A stretch of 64,000 nucleotides of DNA from Microbacterium sorbitolivorans (GCF_003327285.1 NZ_KZ848473.1:806001-870000), one strand, 5' to 3'; numbered from the stretch's first letter, positions 9,283-17,816 are shown. Notes: a model not told the origin generated them from the letters alone. A program made the numbers and translations.

Positions 9283-9322
9283 CACTGAGCCCCAGACGGC
9301 AACTGCCGTCTGGGGCTCAGTG
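9283..9322. terminator. Island-borne terminator directly after glnA1
   Basis: A perfect 18-bp inverted repeat (CACTGAGCCCCAGACGGC and its complement) closes an AACT loop, 50 bp after the glnA1 stop. It lies inside the island, so it replaces the native hairpin left behind at 37278-37303. Confidence 0.8.
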
Positions 9323-9659
9323 TATCTCCGGACGTTTACGGACGTCTACGGGGAGTGAACGGACGGGTTTTCGGACGGGAAGAATAGCGACTGTGCCAAG
9401 GCGGCCGGTGAGGGTCCACTCCCCCGTCGTCGGCATCGAGCTGCTCCGCCCGGACGTGGATCTCGATTGCCCTTCACAGCGCCTGACTTGAGGCGTACCC
9501 TCGAAGTAGGCGATCAACTCTGCTACGTCATCATCGATGTGATGGCACGACCTGCAGCCGCGCTGAACGGTCTCTTCTACTTCTGTCGCCTCCCGACAGG
9601 AGAGGACTGTTCCCATCCTTCGTCTCATCTAGACCCTGAGCGTCTACGTCCGTAGCTTC
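9323..9659. other. Non-coding attachment-proximal region
   Basis: I see no convincing gene here. The first 60 bp contain repeated GGACG words (CCGGACGTTT, ACGGACGTCT) and the arm-like repeat at 9355-9377, which fits integrase and excisionase binding rather than coding. The rest shows no recognisable element. Confidence 0.5.
9355..9377 (+). repeat. Candidate integrase arm-type site, left
   Basis: The sequence AGTGA-ACGGACGGGTTTTCGGAC occurs here and, with one mismatch (AGTAA), at about 37114-37136, in the same orientation. The copies lie about 125 bp inside attL and 100 bp inside attR. This is the layout expected of integrase arm sites on an attP. Confidence 0.6.
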
Positions 9660-10031
9660 ATGCGCCGGTTCATGCCGACCAACATTGCCCTCGACGCACT
9701 CCGCACCCGTCGCGGCCTCAAGTGGGGCGTGCCCGCGATGCTCCTGGCGGTCGTTTACATGTACGCGGCCAGCGTGATGACCACGCTCATCGAAGGCGGC
9801 GGGCCTGAGTGGCTCTACCTCGTGATGCTCGTGTGCATCTGGAACGCGCTGAAGTTCATCGTGCACGGCCCGGTCTCGCTGATCCAGCTGGCGCGAGTTC
9901 GGGTGCTTGAAAGTCGCGGCAGTCCGATGAATGGGCGGAGGGGCGTAGTTATCTCGGGCTCGATGTTCTCGCTCGTTGCCGGCTCACGATTATCGATGGT
10001 GACGGTGATGCCGACGGAGACGAGGAGGTGA
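9660..10031 (+). CDS. Small conserved membrane protein
   Basis: This 123-residue protein begins MRRFMPTNIALDALRTRRG, followed by two transmembrane helices (about 24-42 and 50-72) separated by a short polar loop. It resembles an uncharacterised actinobacterial family often carried on plasmids and integrated elements. The last 30 residues are less typical and may reflect a frameshift near 9930. An in-frame run upstream of 9660 also looks family-like but has no good start codon. Its role is unknown. Confidence 0.55.
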   Translation: MRRFMPTNIALDALRTRRGLKWGVPAMLLAVVYMYAASVMTTLIEGGGPEWLYLVMLVCIWNALKFIVHGPVSLIQLARVRVLESRGSPMNGRRGVVISGSMFSLVAGSRLSMVTVMPTETRR

Positions 10032-10171
10032 CGATGCTCGAACCTGCCGCTCTGGCGGCTTAGCAACCAGCTCGAAGGATCACGAACGGGTTACGCCACT
10101 CCACGGGACTTGCCCCCCCCAGCACCGGTTCGTCCGTCCCCGGTCGCGTGATCGTGCCGCAAGAACGATCC

Positions 10172-10207
10172 TTGTCAATTGGTCACTCATAGCTGTATGG
10201 TCAGTGC
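10172..10207 (+). promoter_or_regulatory. Promoter of cmtR copy 1, apparently leaderless
   Basis: TTGTCA (10172-10177), an 18-bp spacer and TATGGT (10196-10201) precede ATG 10208 by only 6 nt, so transcription would start at or next to the start codon. The second cmtR copy has the same arrangement with TATAGT. The shared words TGTAT-R-GT around the -10 are also candidate CmtR contacts. Confidence 0.6.
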
Positions 10208-10567
10208 ATGCTGACTATTGCTTCGCGGGTGGATGTGATGAACCGGTTAGGCCGAGCAATGGCGGACGCGACGCGCTCGCGCATCCTCCTCTCGCTCCTG
10301 GACGGGCCGGGCTATCCGGCGCGACTCGCCCGCGACCTGGGGTTGACGCGCACGAACGTGTCGAACCATCTCGCGTGCCTGCGCGGGTGCGGGATCGTGG
10401 TCGCGGAGCCCGAGGGCCGGCAGACCCGCTACGAGATCGCCGACCCGCACCTCGCCGCCGCGCTGACGGCGCTGGTGGAGGTGACGCTCGCGGTCGACGA
10501 GCATGCACCGTGCATCGACCCGGCCTGTCAGGTGCCGGGATGCTGCAAGCCGGAGACGGTAGCGTGA
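10208..10567 (+). CDS. cmtR: CmtR-type ArsR-family metal sensor (copy 1)
   Basis: This 119-residue winged-helix repressor senses soft or thiophilic metals such as Cd(II) and Pb(II). Cysteines C57 and C61 (HLACLRGC) in the recognition helix and C102 (CIDPAC) fall at exactly the positions of the metal ligands in mycobacterial CmtR; a further GCC follows near the end. It is the first gene of a metal-efflux cassette, overlapping the CDF gene by GTGA. A close paralogue lies inverted at 31649-32014. The transcript is probably leaderless and autoregulated. Confidence 0.88.
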   Translation: MLTIASRVDVMNRLGRAMADATRSRILLSLLDGPGYPARLARDLGLTRTNVSNHLACLRGCGIVVAEPEGRQTRYEIADPHLAAALTALVEVTLAVDEHAPCIDPACQVPGCCKPETVA

Positions 10568-11283
10568 CCGCGGTAGCGCTGGACCCGGCGCGGATCGGGG
10601 TGCTGCAGCGGCGCATTAGGATCGTGGTGGGCATCACGATTACCTGGAACGTCATCGAAGCGATCATCGCCCTCGCCGCGGGCAGGGCGGCGTCGTCTGC
10701 GGCGTTGATCGGGTTCGGGCTGGACTCGATCGTCGAGGTGCTGTCGGCCGCGGCGGTCGCGTGGCAGTTCGCCGCCCCCGACCCGGAGCGGCGGGAGAGG
10801 ACCGCGCTGCGGGTGATCGCGGTGTCGTTCTTCTCCCTGGCCGCCTATGTGACGGTCGACGCGGTCTTGTCGATGGCAGGGCTGCGCGACCCGGAGCATT
10901 CGCCGGTCGGGATCGCGATCGCCGCCCTCAGTCTCGTGGTGATGCCGTTCCTGTCGTGGTTCGAGCGCCGCACCGGACGCGAGTTGGGGTCAGCGTCGGC
11001 GGTCGCGGACTCGAAGCAGACCCTGATCTGCACCTACCTCTCCGCCGCGCTCCTGGTCGGGCTGCTCCTAAACAGTCTGCTCGAATGGGCATGGGCGGAC
11101 TCGATCGCTGCGCTCGTGATCGCCGGGTTCGCGATCCGTGAAGGCGTCGAAGCCTGGCGGGGTGAGACCTGCACGGAGCCCGTTGCCGTGCTGACTGGGG
11201 AGCGCGAGGCAGAACACTGCGAGGACGGATTCTGTTCGTCGCAAGATGACAGGAATACCCCTGGGGGTATTGGGTTGGTGTGA
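10564..11283 (+). CDS. Cation diffusion facilitator-like efflux protein
   Basis: This 239-residue protein has about six transmembrane helices and moves divalent cations out, presumably by proton antiport. The chosen start is GTG 10564, overlapping the cmtR stop (GTGA). CDF-like features are GFGLDSIVEV in an early helix and VADSKQTLICTYLS in a later one. The C-terminal tail holds a Cys/His cluster (HCEDGFC) suited to metal binding instead of a full CDF cytoplasmic domain. It is co-transcribed with the CmtR-type sensor and followed by a P-type ATPase. The exact metal is not evident. Confidence 0.78.
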   Translation: MTAVALDPARIGVLQRRIRIVVGITITWNVIEAIIALAAGRAASSAALIGFGLDSIVEVLSAAAVAWQFAAPDPERRERTALRVIAVSFFSLAAYVTVDAVLSMAGLRDPEHSPVGIAIAALSLVVMPFLSWFERRTGRELGSASAVADSKQTLICTYLSAALLVGLLLNSLLEWAWADSIAALVIAGFAIREGVEAWRGETCTEPVAVLTGEREAEHCEDGFCSSQDDRNTPGGIGLV

Positions 11284-11324
11284 GTGACGCACCCGATGAG
11301 GGTGCACTGACGAAGGAGCGATCG

Positions 11325-13517
11325 ATGTCCGATCCGCATGCGCACCACCACGATTCCGGCCTGCACCGCACGGGAGCGACGGCGTCCGCGAGCGACCACG
11401 CGCATCACCGCGACGACATGCCGTCGCACGAGATGCACGACGAGCAGCCCACTGCTCCCGGGCATGAAGCGCACGCGCAGCACAGTGGGCACATGGGGCA
11501 TGGGGATCATGTCGGTCACGGAGGACACTCGGGGCATGCGGGTCATGTGGGGCGGTTCCGTCGCCTGTTCTGGGTGAATCTGTTGATCGCGGTGCCGGTG
11601 GTGGTGTTCTCGCCGATGTTCGCGATGATCCTCGGCTACACGGTTGCGGGCTGGGCGGCATGGGTCGCGCCGGTGCTCGGCACGGTCATGTACGTCTGGG
11701 GCGGCTGGCCGTTCGTGACGGGCGCGGTCGGCGAGCTGCGTTCCCGCAAGCCGGGCATGATGCTACTGATCGGGCTCGCGATCACCGTCGCGTTCGCAGC
11801 CTCGTGGGGTGCGACGTTGGGACTGCTGGATCATGCGCTGGAGTTCTGGTGGGAGCTGGCGCTGCTGATCGTGATCATGCTGCTCGGGCACTGGATCGAG
11901 ATGCGCTCCCTCGCCCAGACCACGTCCGCTCTCGATTCCCTTGCGGCGCTCCTGCCGGACGAAGCCGAACGCGTGACCGGCGACGGGGTCGAGACGGTTG
12001 CACCGGGCGAGTTGCGGGTCGGCGATGTTGTGATCGTCCGTCCCGGCGGCAGCGTGCCAGCGGATGGTCGCATCGTCGACGGCCGGGCGGATATGGACGA
12101 GTCGATGGTGACCGGCGAGTCCCGCCCGGTCGCCCGGAGCCTCGGTGACCCGGTGACCGCGGGCACGGTCGCCACAGATTCCGGTTTGCGGGTGGAGGTC
12201 ACTGCGACGGGCGAGGACACGGCTCTGGCGGGGATCGGGCGCCTAGTCGCCGAGGCGCAGGCGTCGTCGTCGCGGGCGCAGCGGATCGCAGACCGCGCCG
12301 CGGCGCTGCTGTTCTGGTTCGCTCTCACCGCGGCGGTGATCACCGCGGTCGTGTGGATGCTGGTCGGGAGCCCGGACGACGCAGTGGTGCGGGCGATCAC
12401 GGTGCTCGTGATCGCGTGCCCTCACGCGCTGGGACTTGCGATCCCATTGGTGGTGTCGATCGCGACCGAACGTGCGGCGAAGGGCGGCGTGCTCGTCAAG
12501 GACCGCCTCGCGCTGGAGAGCATGCGCACCGTCGACGTCGCCGTGTTTGACAAGACCGGCACCCTCACCAAGGGCGAACCCGTCGTCACTCAGACCGCGA
12601 CCTTCGAAGGTGTCGATGCGAATCGTCTGCTCGCGCTGGCTGCGGCGGCGGAGGCCGACAGCGAGCACCCGCTCGCGCAGGCCATCGTCCGCGCCGCCCG
12701 AGCGAAGCAGCTCACGATCCCGGCGGCGTCGGGTTTCTCCTCGTCGCCGGCGGTCGGGGTGAGCGCGAGCGTGGACGGGCACGAGGTGCGGGTCGGGGGG
12801 CCGCGCCTGCTCGAACAGCTCGCTGCCGCCGAGATCGCCGAAGCGGAGACGTGGCGGGCCGAGGGCGCGATTATCCTGCACGTCGCTATTGACGGGCGGG
12901 TGGCTGGTGGTCTCGCGCTCGAGGACGAGATCCGTCCGGAGTCGCGCGATGCCGTCGGTGCACTGCACGCGTCCGGGGTGCAGGTGGTGATGATCACCGG
13001 CGACGCCGAAGCCGTCGCGCACCGCGTCGGCTCCGAACTCGGCATCGACCGCGTCTTCGCCGGGGTCCGCCCTGAAGACAAGGCCGCGAAGATCGCCTTG
13101 CTGCAGGCTGAAGGTGTGAAGGTCGCGATGGTCGGCGACGGCGTGAACGATGCCCCCGCGCTCGCTCAGGCGGATGTCGGGATCGCGATCGGCGCGGGCA
13201 CAGATGTCGCGATCGCCTCCGCCGGGGTCATCCTCGCCAGTTCCGACCCGCGCTCGGTGCTGTCGGTGATCGAGCTGTCCAGGGCGGCGTACCGGAAAAT
13301 GCGGCAGAACCTGTGGTGGGCTGCCGGATACAACCTCGTCTCCGTGCCGTTGGCCGCGGGGGTGCTCGCGCCGGTGGGGTTCGTGCTGCCGATGTCGGTC
13401 GGTGCGATCCTGATGTCGCTGTCGACGATCGTGGTCGCCGCGAACGCGCAACTGCTGCGCCGGCTTGACCTCCGCCCGGCCGCGAGCACGCGCGCCGCAC
13501 GGGAACGGTCAGCCTGA
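11325..13517 (+). CDS. copB: Copper-type P1B ATPase with His-rich N terminus (CopB-like)
   Basis: This heavy-metal-exporting P-type ATPase has 730 residues from ATG 11325, which follows GAAGGAG by 7 nt; a GTG at 11280 overlapping the upstream stop is a weaker alternative. The first 80 residues are His/Met-rich (HAHHH, HMGHGDHVGHGGHSGH) in place of an HMA domain. The transmembrane metal motif is CPH (C365-H367), as in CopB/P1B-3 pumps, followed by the phosphorylation motif DKTGTLTKG at D409 and GDGVNDAPAL. These features favour Cu(II)/Cu(I) or Ag(I) export. It is third in the cmtR cassette. Confidence 0.88.
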   Translation: MSDPHAHHHDSGLHRTGATASASDHAHHRDDMPSHEMHDEQPTAPGHEAHAQHSGHMGHGDHVGHGGHSGHAGHVGRFRRLFWVNLLIAVPVVVFSPMFAMILGYTVAGWAAWVAPVLGTVMYVWGGWPFVTGAVGELRSRKPGMMLLIGLAITVAFAASWGATLGLLDHALEFWWELALLIVIMLLGHWIEMRSLAQTTSALDSLAALLPDEAERVTGDGVETVAPGELRVGDVVIVRPGGSVPADGRIVDGRADMDESMVTGESRPVARSLGDPVTAGTVATDSGLRVEVTATGEDTALAGIGRLVAEAQASSSRAQRIADRAAALLFWFALTAAVITAVVWMLVGSPDDAVVRAITVLVIACPHALGLAIPLVVSIATERAAKGGVLVKDRLALESMRTVDVAVFDKTGTLTKGEPVVTQTATFEGVDANRLLALAAAAEADSEHPLAQAIVRAARAKQLTIPAASGFSSSPAVGVSASVDGHEVRVGGPRLLEQLAAAEIAEAETWRAEGAIILHVAIDGRVAGGLALEDEIRPESRDAVGALHASGVQVVMITGDAEAVAHRVGSELGIDRVFAGVRPEDKAAKIALLQAEGVKVAMVGDGVNDAPALAQADVGIAIGAGTDVAIASAGVILASSDPRSVLSVIELSRAAYRKMRQNLWWAAGYNLVSVPLAAGVLAPVGFVLPMSVGAILMSLSTIVVAANAQLLRRLDLRPAASTRAARERSA

Positions 13518-13557
13518 GACCGAACTATCGTTGACTATGACAAGGAGGGAGCAGCCG

Positions 13558-14055
13558 TTGAGTGCAGCGCGTGAGCAGCGGGTCGTATCGACGACCGTGC
13601 GGCGGGTGCTGCTCAGCGTCGGGCTCACCCTGCTCGTCGTCACCGGCCTGCTCGGCATGCACGCCCTCTCCGTCGGGCACACCCTGCCCGCCATTGGACA
13701 CGGCCAGACGGTCGCGCAGTCCGCTCACTCCGCCACCGGGCACGACGCCGCCTCAGTTGAGACGGCGCTGATGACACCCCTGAAGGCTTCGCCTTACGGA
13801 GCTTCAATCATGGACGAGGGTGGTGGCTCTTGCGCAGGTGACGGGTGCGGCGGGATGTCGCACGACCATGCGATGCAAATGATGATGTGCGTGCTCGCAC
13901 TGCTCTCCGTCGCGCTGGTTCTGATCGCGCCGCGCCTGCTCCGCGGCTGGCTCCGGCCCCTACCGTCACTGCTCGTCCAAGTGCGCGTGTTGCTGCGATC
14001 TCTGCCGTTGCCGCGCCCGCCCTCTCTTCTTGTCCTGTCGATCAGTCGAACCTGA
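13558..14055 (+). CDS. Small two-helix membrane protein, DUF6153-like (copy 1)
   Basis: This 165-residue protein has an N-terminal helix, an exported His/Met-rich loop (GHTLPAIGHGQ, CGGMSHDHAMQMMM), a second helix and a short C terminus ending PSLLVLSISRT. A strong AAGGAGG at 13541-13547 points to TTG 13558 as the start; ATG 13537 would place that ribosome site inside the gene. It follows the copper ATPase and resembles actinobacterial DUF6153 proteins of unknown function found near metal genes. A similar protein, ending LLLGISRI, closes the second metal cassette (28275-28709). A role in extracytoplasmic metal handling is inference. Confidence 0.65.
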   Translation: MSAAREQRVVSTTVRRVLLSVGLTLLVVTGLLGMHALSVGHTLPAIGHGQTVAQSAHSATGHDAASVETALMTPLKASPYGASIMDEGGGSCAGDGCGGMSHDHAMQMMMCVLALLSVALVLIAPRLLRGWLRPLPSLLVQVRVLLRSLPLPRPPSLLVLSISRT

Positions 14056-14164
14056 TCCGCACCACCTGCCGCCCACCCGAACACGTGGTGCGGTCGGTGG
14101 GTTTCGCCCTGCCCGGGCGACGGATCACCACCTACGTTTCGACTGATAGACAAGGACATTTCTC

Positions 14165-14773
14165 ATGCGTACTCGCACGATCACTCTCTTCACGACCGCT
14201 CTGGCCGCCTCCCTCATCCTCTCCGGCTGCTCGACAGCCGCCGACAACTCCACTGGCGGCGCTGATCACAGTTCGCACTCCACCAGCACGCCTGATGCCT
14301 CGACTTCGTCGGAGGCGAACGCCGCTGATGAGACGTTTGCGACGATGATGATTCCGCATCACGAACAGGCCGTGGAGATGGCGGACATGATCCTCGACAA
14401 GGACGGCGTGGATACGCGGGTGACCGATCTCGCCCAGCAGATCAAGGACGCGCAGGCTCCGGAGATCGAGACGATGACGGGCTGGCTCACCGAGTGGGGC
14501 GTCTCGCTTGACTCGGGTATGGCCGGTCACGACATGGGCGATGACGGAATGATGGACGAGTCGGCGATGACGGCCCTCGACGACGCGGACGGTGCGGACG
14601 CCGCTCGGTTGTTCCTCGAAGGCATGCTCATGCACCACGAGGGTGCGATCGACATGGCCGAGACGGAGCTCGCGGACGGACAGTTCCCTGACGCTCTCGA
14701 ACTCGCACAGCAGGTGATCGACGGGCAGAGCGCCGAGATCACGACGATGAACGACATCCTCGACACGCTCTGA
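14165..14773 (+). CDS. DUF305 family lipoprotein
   Basis: This 202-residue exported lipoprotein has a signal peptide and lipobox LSGC (Cys about 20), then a low-complexity Ser/Thr/His linker. Two DUF305 repeats follow, each with a double-histidine helix: MMIPHHEQAVEMA and MLMHHEGAIDMA. The four-helix fold is ferritin-like, and members occur widely with copper genes. Metal binding through the HH pairs is expected but not proven. It sits between the small membrane protein and CueP in the same direction. Confidence 0.88.
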   Translation: MRTRTITLFTTALAASLILSGCSTAADNSTGGADHSSHSTSTPDASTSSEANAADETFATMMIPHHEQAVEMADMILDKDGVDTRVTDLAQQIKDAQAPEIETMTGWLTEWGVSLDSGMAGHDMGDDGMMDESAMTALDDADGADAARLFLEGMLMHHEGAIDMAETELADGQFPDALELAQQVIDGQSAEITTMNDILDTL

Positions 14774-14837
14774 CTCGACGACAGCGGGTGCGGGGCATGA
14801 GTGCCCCGCACCCGCGCCGATCCCGAAGGACAACACG

Positions 14838-15461
14838 ATGAACTACAACCATGTGACCGCTCGCCGCGCGAAGGTCCTCACCTCTGTCGGAGCCATGCTG
14901 ATGGCGGCGAGCGTGCTCGTCGGGTGCTCCGCGAAGACGTCCCCGACGTCGCCAGCGCCCGAAGCGGAAGCTCCGCTCACCGTGACGATCGAGGGAGCCG
15001 ATGATGTTGCAGGCCTCGACGCCCGCACGATCATCGACAGTCTCGACAGCACCCCCATCGCGGACCGCCCGACGGATTTCACCGCACAGGTCCGACCGGA
15101 CGCTCTCGTCATCACTGACGATTCCGGCGAGACGGAACTCCCGATGCCGGACGACCAGGTCTATGTCGCGATCGCTCCGTATGAGCAGCAGACGCACGAC
15201 TGCTACTTCCACGCACCGGTTAACTGCGTCGGCGAGCAGAGCGACACCGACTTCGACGTGACCGTCACGGACTCCGACACCGGCGATGAGTACGTCGATC
15301 AGTCGATCCGGACGTTCGACAACGGCTTCATCGGCATGTGGCTGCCTCGTGGCGTCACCGCTGAGGTCGTCATCGAGAAGGATGGCCGCACTGCGACCGG
15401 CACCGTATCGACTGTCAATGATGATGACGCCACCTGCATCACCACGATGCAGTTGAGCTGA
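14838..15461 (+). CDS. cueP: CueP-family copper-binding lipoprotein
   Basis: This 207-residue lipoprotein has a lipobox LVGC near residue 29. The CueP domain shows its diagnostic metal loop with QTHDC, an HAPVNC stretch shortly after it, and the conserved C-terminal ATCITTMQL. CueP in enterobacteria buffers periplasmic copper and passes it to partner proteins; here it would act on the outer face of the membrane. It is the last gene of the left cassette and is followed by a long hairpin. Confidence 0.88.
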   Translation: MNYNHVTARRAKVLTSVGAMLMAASVLVGCSAKTSPTSPAPEAEAPLTVTIEGADDVAGLDARTIIDSLDSTPIADRPTDFTAQVRPDALVITDDSGETELPMPDDQVYVAIAPYEQQTHDCYFHAPVNCVGEQSDTDFDVTVTDSDTGDEYVDQSIRTFDNGFIGMWLPRGVTAEVVIEKDGRTATGTVSTVNDDDATCITTMQLS

Positions 15462-15469
15462 GCCTTCTG

Positions 15470-15510
15470 GTTGCCCCTTTCGTCGCCGCGGCGCAACAGA
15501 AAGGGGCAAC
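15470..15510. terminator. Hairpin after cueP
   Basis: The 12-bp arms GTTGCCCCTTTC / GAAAGGGGCAAC enclose a loop that itself contains the small palindrome CGCCGCGGCG. It probably ends the left metal cassette transcript. Confidence 0.7.
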
Positions 15511-15577
15511 TACAGCCCTATCCCTGGCGCACCAGGTCTGCGGCGAGCCCACGAACTTTTCGGTGAGAGAGCGAGTT

Positions 15578-15940
15578 TCAGGCACCAACGAGGGTGCGGG
15601 TTGCGTCAGTGAGCGCAGCCGCGGTGGGCTGGTAGTAAGCCCACCGTCCGCGCTGTTCCCGGGTGACGAGGCCTGCCTCGACGAGGAGCTTCATGTGATG
15701 CGAGACAGTCGGCTGTGACAGCCCGACAGGTTCGGTGAGATCACAGATACACATCTCGCCGTCCTTGCTGGCGACGATGAGCGAGAAGAGCTTTACCCTG
15801 CTGGGATCGCCGAGCGCCTTGAACACTCGCGAGAGCGAGGTTGCCGCCTGGTCATCGATGACGTGTGTGGTCAGTGGCGCGCAACAGTTTTCGACGGTTT
15901 CAGGGGCGGCATCGATCAGCTGTGAGGGCATATCAACCAT
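15578..15940 (-). CDS. arsR: ArsR-family arsenic-responsive repressor
   Basis: This is a 120-residue winged-helix repressor from ATG 15940. It holds two classical thiol sites: adjacent C19-C20 near the N terminus, as in the corynebacterial ArsR type, and C64-I-C66 in EMCICDL, the enterobacterial CVCDL position. Which set binds As(III) cannot be told by eye. It is divergent from the ArsO-like gene, with a near-perfect palindrome between them, so autoregulation is expected. In-frame extension upstream of 15940 crosses the operator and is not credible. Confidence 0.85.
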   Translation of the reverse strand: MVDMPSQLIDAAPETVENCCAPLTTHVIDDQAATSLSRVFKALGDPSRVKLFSLIVASKDGEMCICDLTEPVGLSQPTVSHHMKLLVEAGLVTREQRGRWAYYQPTAAALTDATRTLVGA

Positions 15941-15950
15941 TGTGCCTGAC

Positions 15951-15970
15951 GTATTGACAGTTGTCGATAC
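15951..15970. promoter_or_regulatory. ArsR operator between arsR and the arsO-like gene
   Basis: The palindrome GTATTGACAGTTGTCGATAC has 9-bp arms with one mismatch. It is centred in the divergent intergenic region, 11 bp from the arsR start and 49 bp from the start at 16019. Confidence 0.7.
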
Positions 15971-16018
15971 GTGAGGCAAGCTCGATGTATTGATGTTCTT
16001 CGATGTATGGAGGTCGGG

Positions 16019-17341
16019 ATGCTTCCCGTTGTCGTGATCGGTGCAGGCCCACAGGGTCTCGCAGCCGGAGCCCATCTGCTGGAGCGAGGCCTGGAGCCGC
16101 TCATTCTTGAGCAAGGCGACTCAGCCGCAGCCTCGGTAGCGGAGTGGGGGCACGTGCGACTGTTCTCACCGTGGTCGGAACTCACCGATCCGGCCTCACG
16201 TCGCCTGCTGGAGCCGACGGGCTGGGAAGCGCCGGCGTCGGGATATCCGACGGGTGCGCAGTGGGTCGAGGGCTATCTCGCCCCGCTCGCTTCTGCCTTG
16301 GGGAGCCGCGTCCGTTACGGGGCACGCGTGGTCGGGGTCGGGCGGAAGGGTCGCGACCTGTCGGTGGATGCGGGCCGGGCGGAACAGCCGTTCGTGGTTC
16401 ATGTCGAGCACGCGGATGGTCGCGAGCAGCGTATCGAGGCGAAAGCGGTGATCGACGCGTCGGGTACGTGGGCGACGCCTTCGCCGGCCGGGGCTGATGG
16501 GTTGGCTGCACTCGGAGAGCGTGCCGCCGCCCGCGCAGGAAAGTTGGTGTATCGGATTCCGTCGATCGAGGACGCCGCGTCTTTGGCAGGGCGACACGTC
16601 GTGGTCGTCGGGAACGGGCATTCGGCGGCGACCGCGATCGGGCTCGTGGCTCGTATCGCCAAGCGTGAGCCCGGCACGCGGATCTCGTGGGTGCTCCGGC
16701 GGGGAGCTGTGGGAAACACCTTCGGCGGAGGAATGGCCGATGAGCTTCCGGAGCGCGGTGCGCTCGGTCAGCGTGCGAAACAGGCGGTGGAGTCGGGCCT
16801 GGTCGATCTGGTGACGGGGTTCCGCACCGAGCGAATCCTGTGCGAGGAGGATCGCGTGGTGCTTGCCGCCGAGGACGGTCGAAAGCTCGCCGCCGCGGAC
16901 CAGGTATTCGTCTTGACGGGGTTCCGGCCCGATCTGTCCTTCTTGTCGGAGGTGCGTCTCGATCTGGACGTGCGTCTGCAGGCTCCGTCGAAGGTGGCGG
17001 TCGAAGTGGACCCGAACCTGCATTCGTGTGGGTCGGTGCGGGCCACGGGTGCGGTGGATCTCGCGCACCCGGAGCCGGGGTTCTACATCGTGGGTGCGAA
17101 GTCGTACGGCCGCGCCCCGACGTTCCTCGCCCTGACGGGGTTTGAGCAGGTGCGCAGCGTGGTCGCCGCGATCGCCGGGGATGATGCGGCGGCGAACCGC
17201 GTTGATCTCGTCCTGCCTGATACGGGCGTGTGCGGTGGTGCGGGGCTCTTTGACAGTCCCGATGCGATGGGTGTGGGCGGGTCGTGCTGCGCAGCACCGG
17301 CCCCGCAGTTGATCCAGCTCGGCACTGCACCCGTCAAATAG
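16019..17341 (+). CDS. Flavin-dependent oxidoreductase of an ars locus (ArsO-like)
   Basis: This 440-residue flavoprotein has an N-terminal FAD motif (VVVIGAGPQGLAAGAHLL) and a second dinucleotide motif (VVVVGNGHSAATAIG). That is the two-Rossmann layout of flavin-containing monooxygenases. The start at ATG 16019 follows GGAGGT by about 6 nt; ATG upstream would overlap the operator. The C terminus carries a Cys-rich tail with GGSCCAAP. Similar proteins called ArsO occur in actinobacterial ars clusters, for example with trxB-like arsT in Streptomyces, but the reaction is unproven. It is controlled by the adjacent arsR. Confidence 0.7.
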   Translation: MLPVVVIGAGPQGLAAGAHLLERGLEPLILEQGDSAAASVAEWGHVRLFSPWSELTDPASRRLLEPTGWEAPASGYPTGAQWVEGYLAPLASALGSRVRYGARVVGVGRKGRDLSVDAGRAEQPFVVHVEHADGREQRIEAKAVIDASGTWATPSPAGADGLAALGERAAARAGKLVYRIPSIEDAASLAGRHVVVVGNGHSAATAIGLVARIAKREPGTRISWVLRRGAVGNTFGGGMADELPERGALGQRAKQAVESGLVDLVTGFRTERILCEEDRVVLAAEDGRKLAAADQVFVLTGFRPDLSFLSEVRLDLDVRLQAPSKVAVEVDPNLHSCGSVRATGAVDLAHPEPGFYIVGAKSYGRAPTFLALTGFEQVRSVVAAIAGDDAAANRVDLVLPDTGVCGGAGLFDSPDAMGVGGSCCAAPAPQLIQLGTAPVK

Positions 17342-17350
17342 GCAAGTACA

Positions 17351-17392
17351 CGGCGGGGCGGGCAGGAACCGAGACTCCTGCCCGCCCCGCCG
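17351..17392. terminator. Bidirectional terminator between convergent ars genes
   Basis: A perfect 17-bp stem (CGGCGGGGCGGGCAGGA and its complement) encloses an 8-nt loop. It lies between the convergent ArsO-like gene and arsC and is followed by an AT-rich ATATTTAT on the right. Confidence 0.88.
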
Positions 17393-17396
17393 ATAT

Positions 17397-17816
17397 TTAT
17401 GCAGCGGAGAAACCGAGTTCGCCCGCGAGCTGTCGAACCTTGTCGGTGATCTGATCCCGGATCGCGCGGGTGCGGTCACCACCACCGATGTCGGAAGCGT
17501 CCTGGTCTGCGAAGGTCCAGGTCTCGATCACGCCGGCCATGCCGTCGACCGGTGCGACCTTTGCCTCGTCGCCGAGCACGATGACCCGGTCCACGCTGCG
17601 GAGGATCTCCGGGTCGATGGGCTTCGGGTACTCGCCCTCCATCGACGCGCCGACTTCGATGATCGCTTCCTCGGCGAGGGCGCTGAGCTTGTCGCTCGGT
17701 GCGGTGCCTGCCGAGTAGACGGTGATCGCGTCGCCGGCGTGCTGGCGCATGAGGGCTGCGGCCATCTGTGACTTGCCGCCGTTCTTCTTGCACACGAACA
17801 GCACCGACGCGCTCAT
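17397..17816 (-). CDS. arsC: Arsenate reductase, LMW-phosphatase fold (KKNGGKSQ type)
   Basis: This 139-residue protein has the low-molecular-weight phosphatase loop C9-KKNGGKSQMAAAL and DRVIVLGDEA downstream. The GGKSQ loop variant is found in corynebacterial arsenate-mycothiol transferases (ArsC1/ArsC1'). It should reduce As(V) after forming a thiol adduct, most likely mycothiol. It is the last gene of the trxB-to-arsC operon and overlaps the preceding arsC by 4 bp (ATGA). Confidence 0.82.
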   Translation of the reverse strand: MSASVLFVCKKNGGKSQMAAALMRQHAGDAITVYSAGTAPSDKLSALAEEAIIEVGASMEGEYPKPIDPEILRSVDRVIVLGDEAKVAPVDGMAGVIETWTFADQDASDIGGGDRTRAIRDQITDKVRQLAGELGFSAA

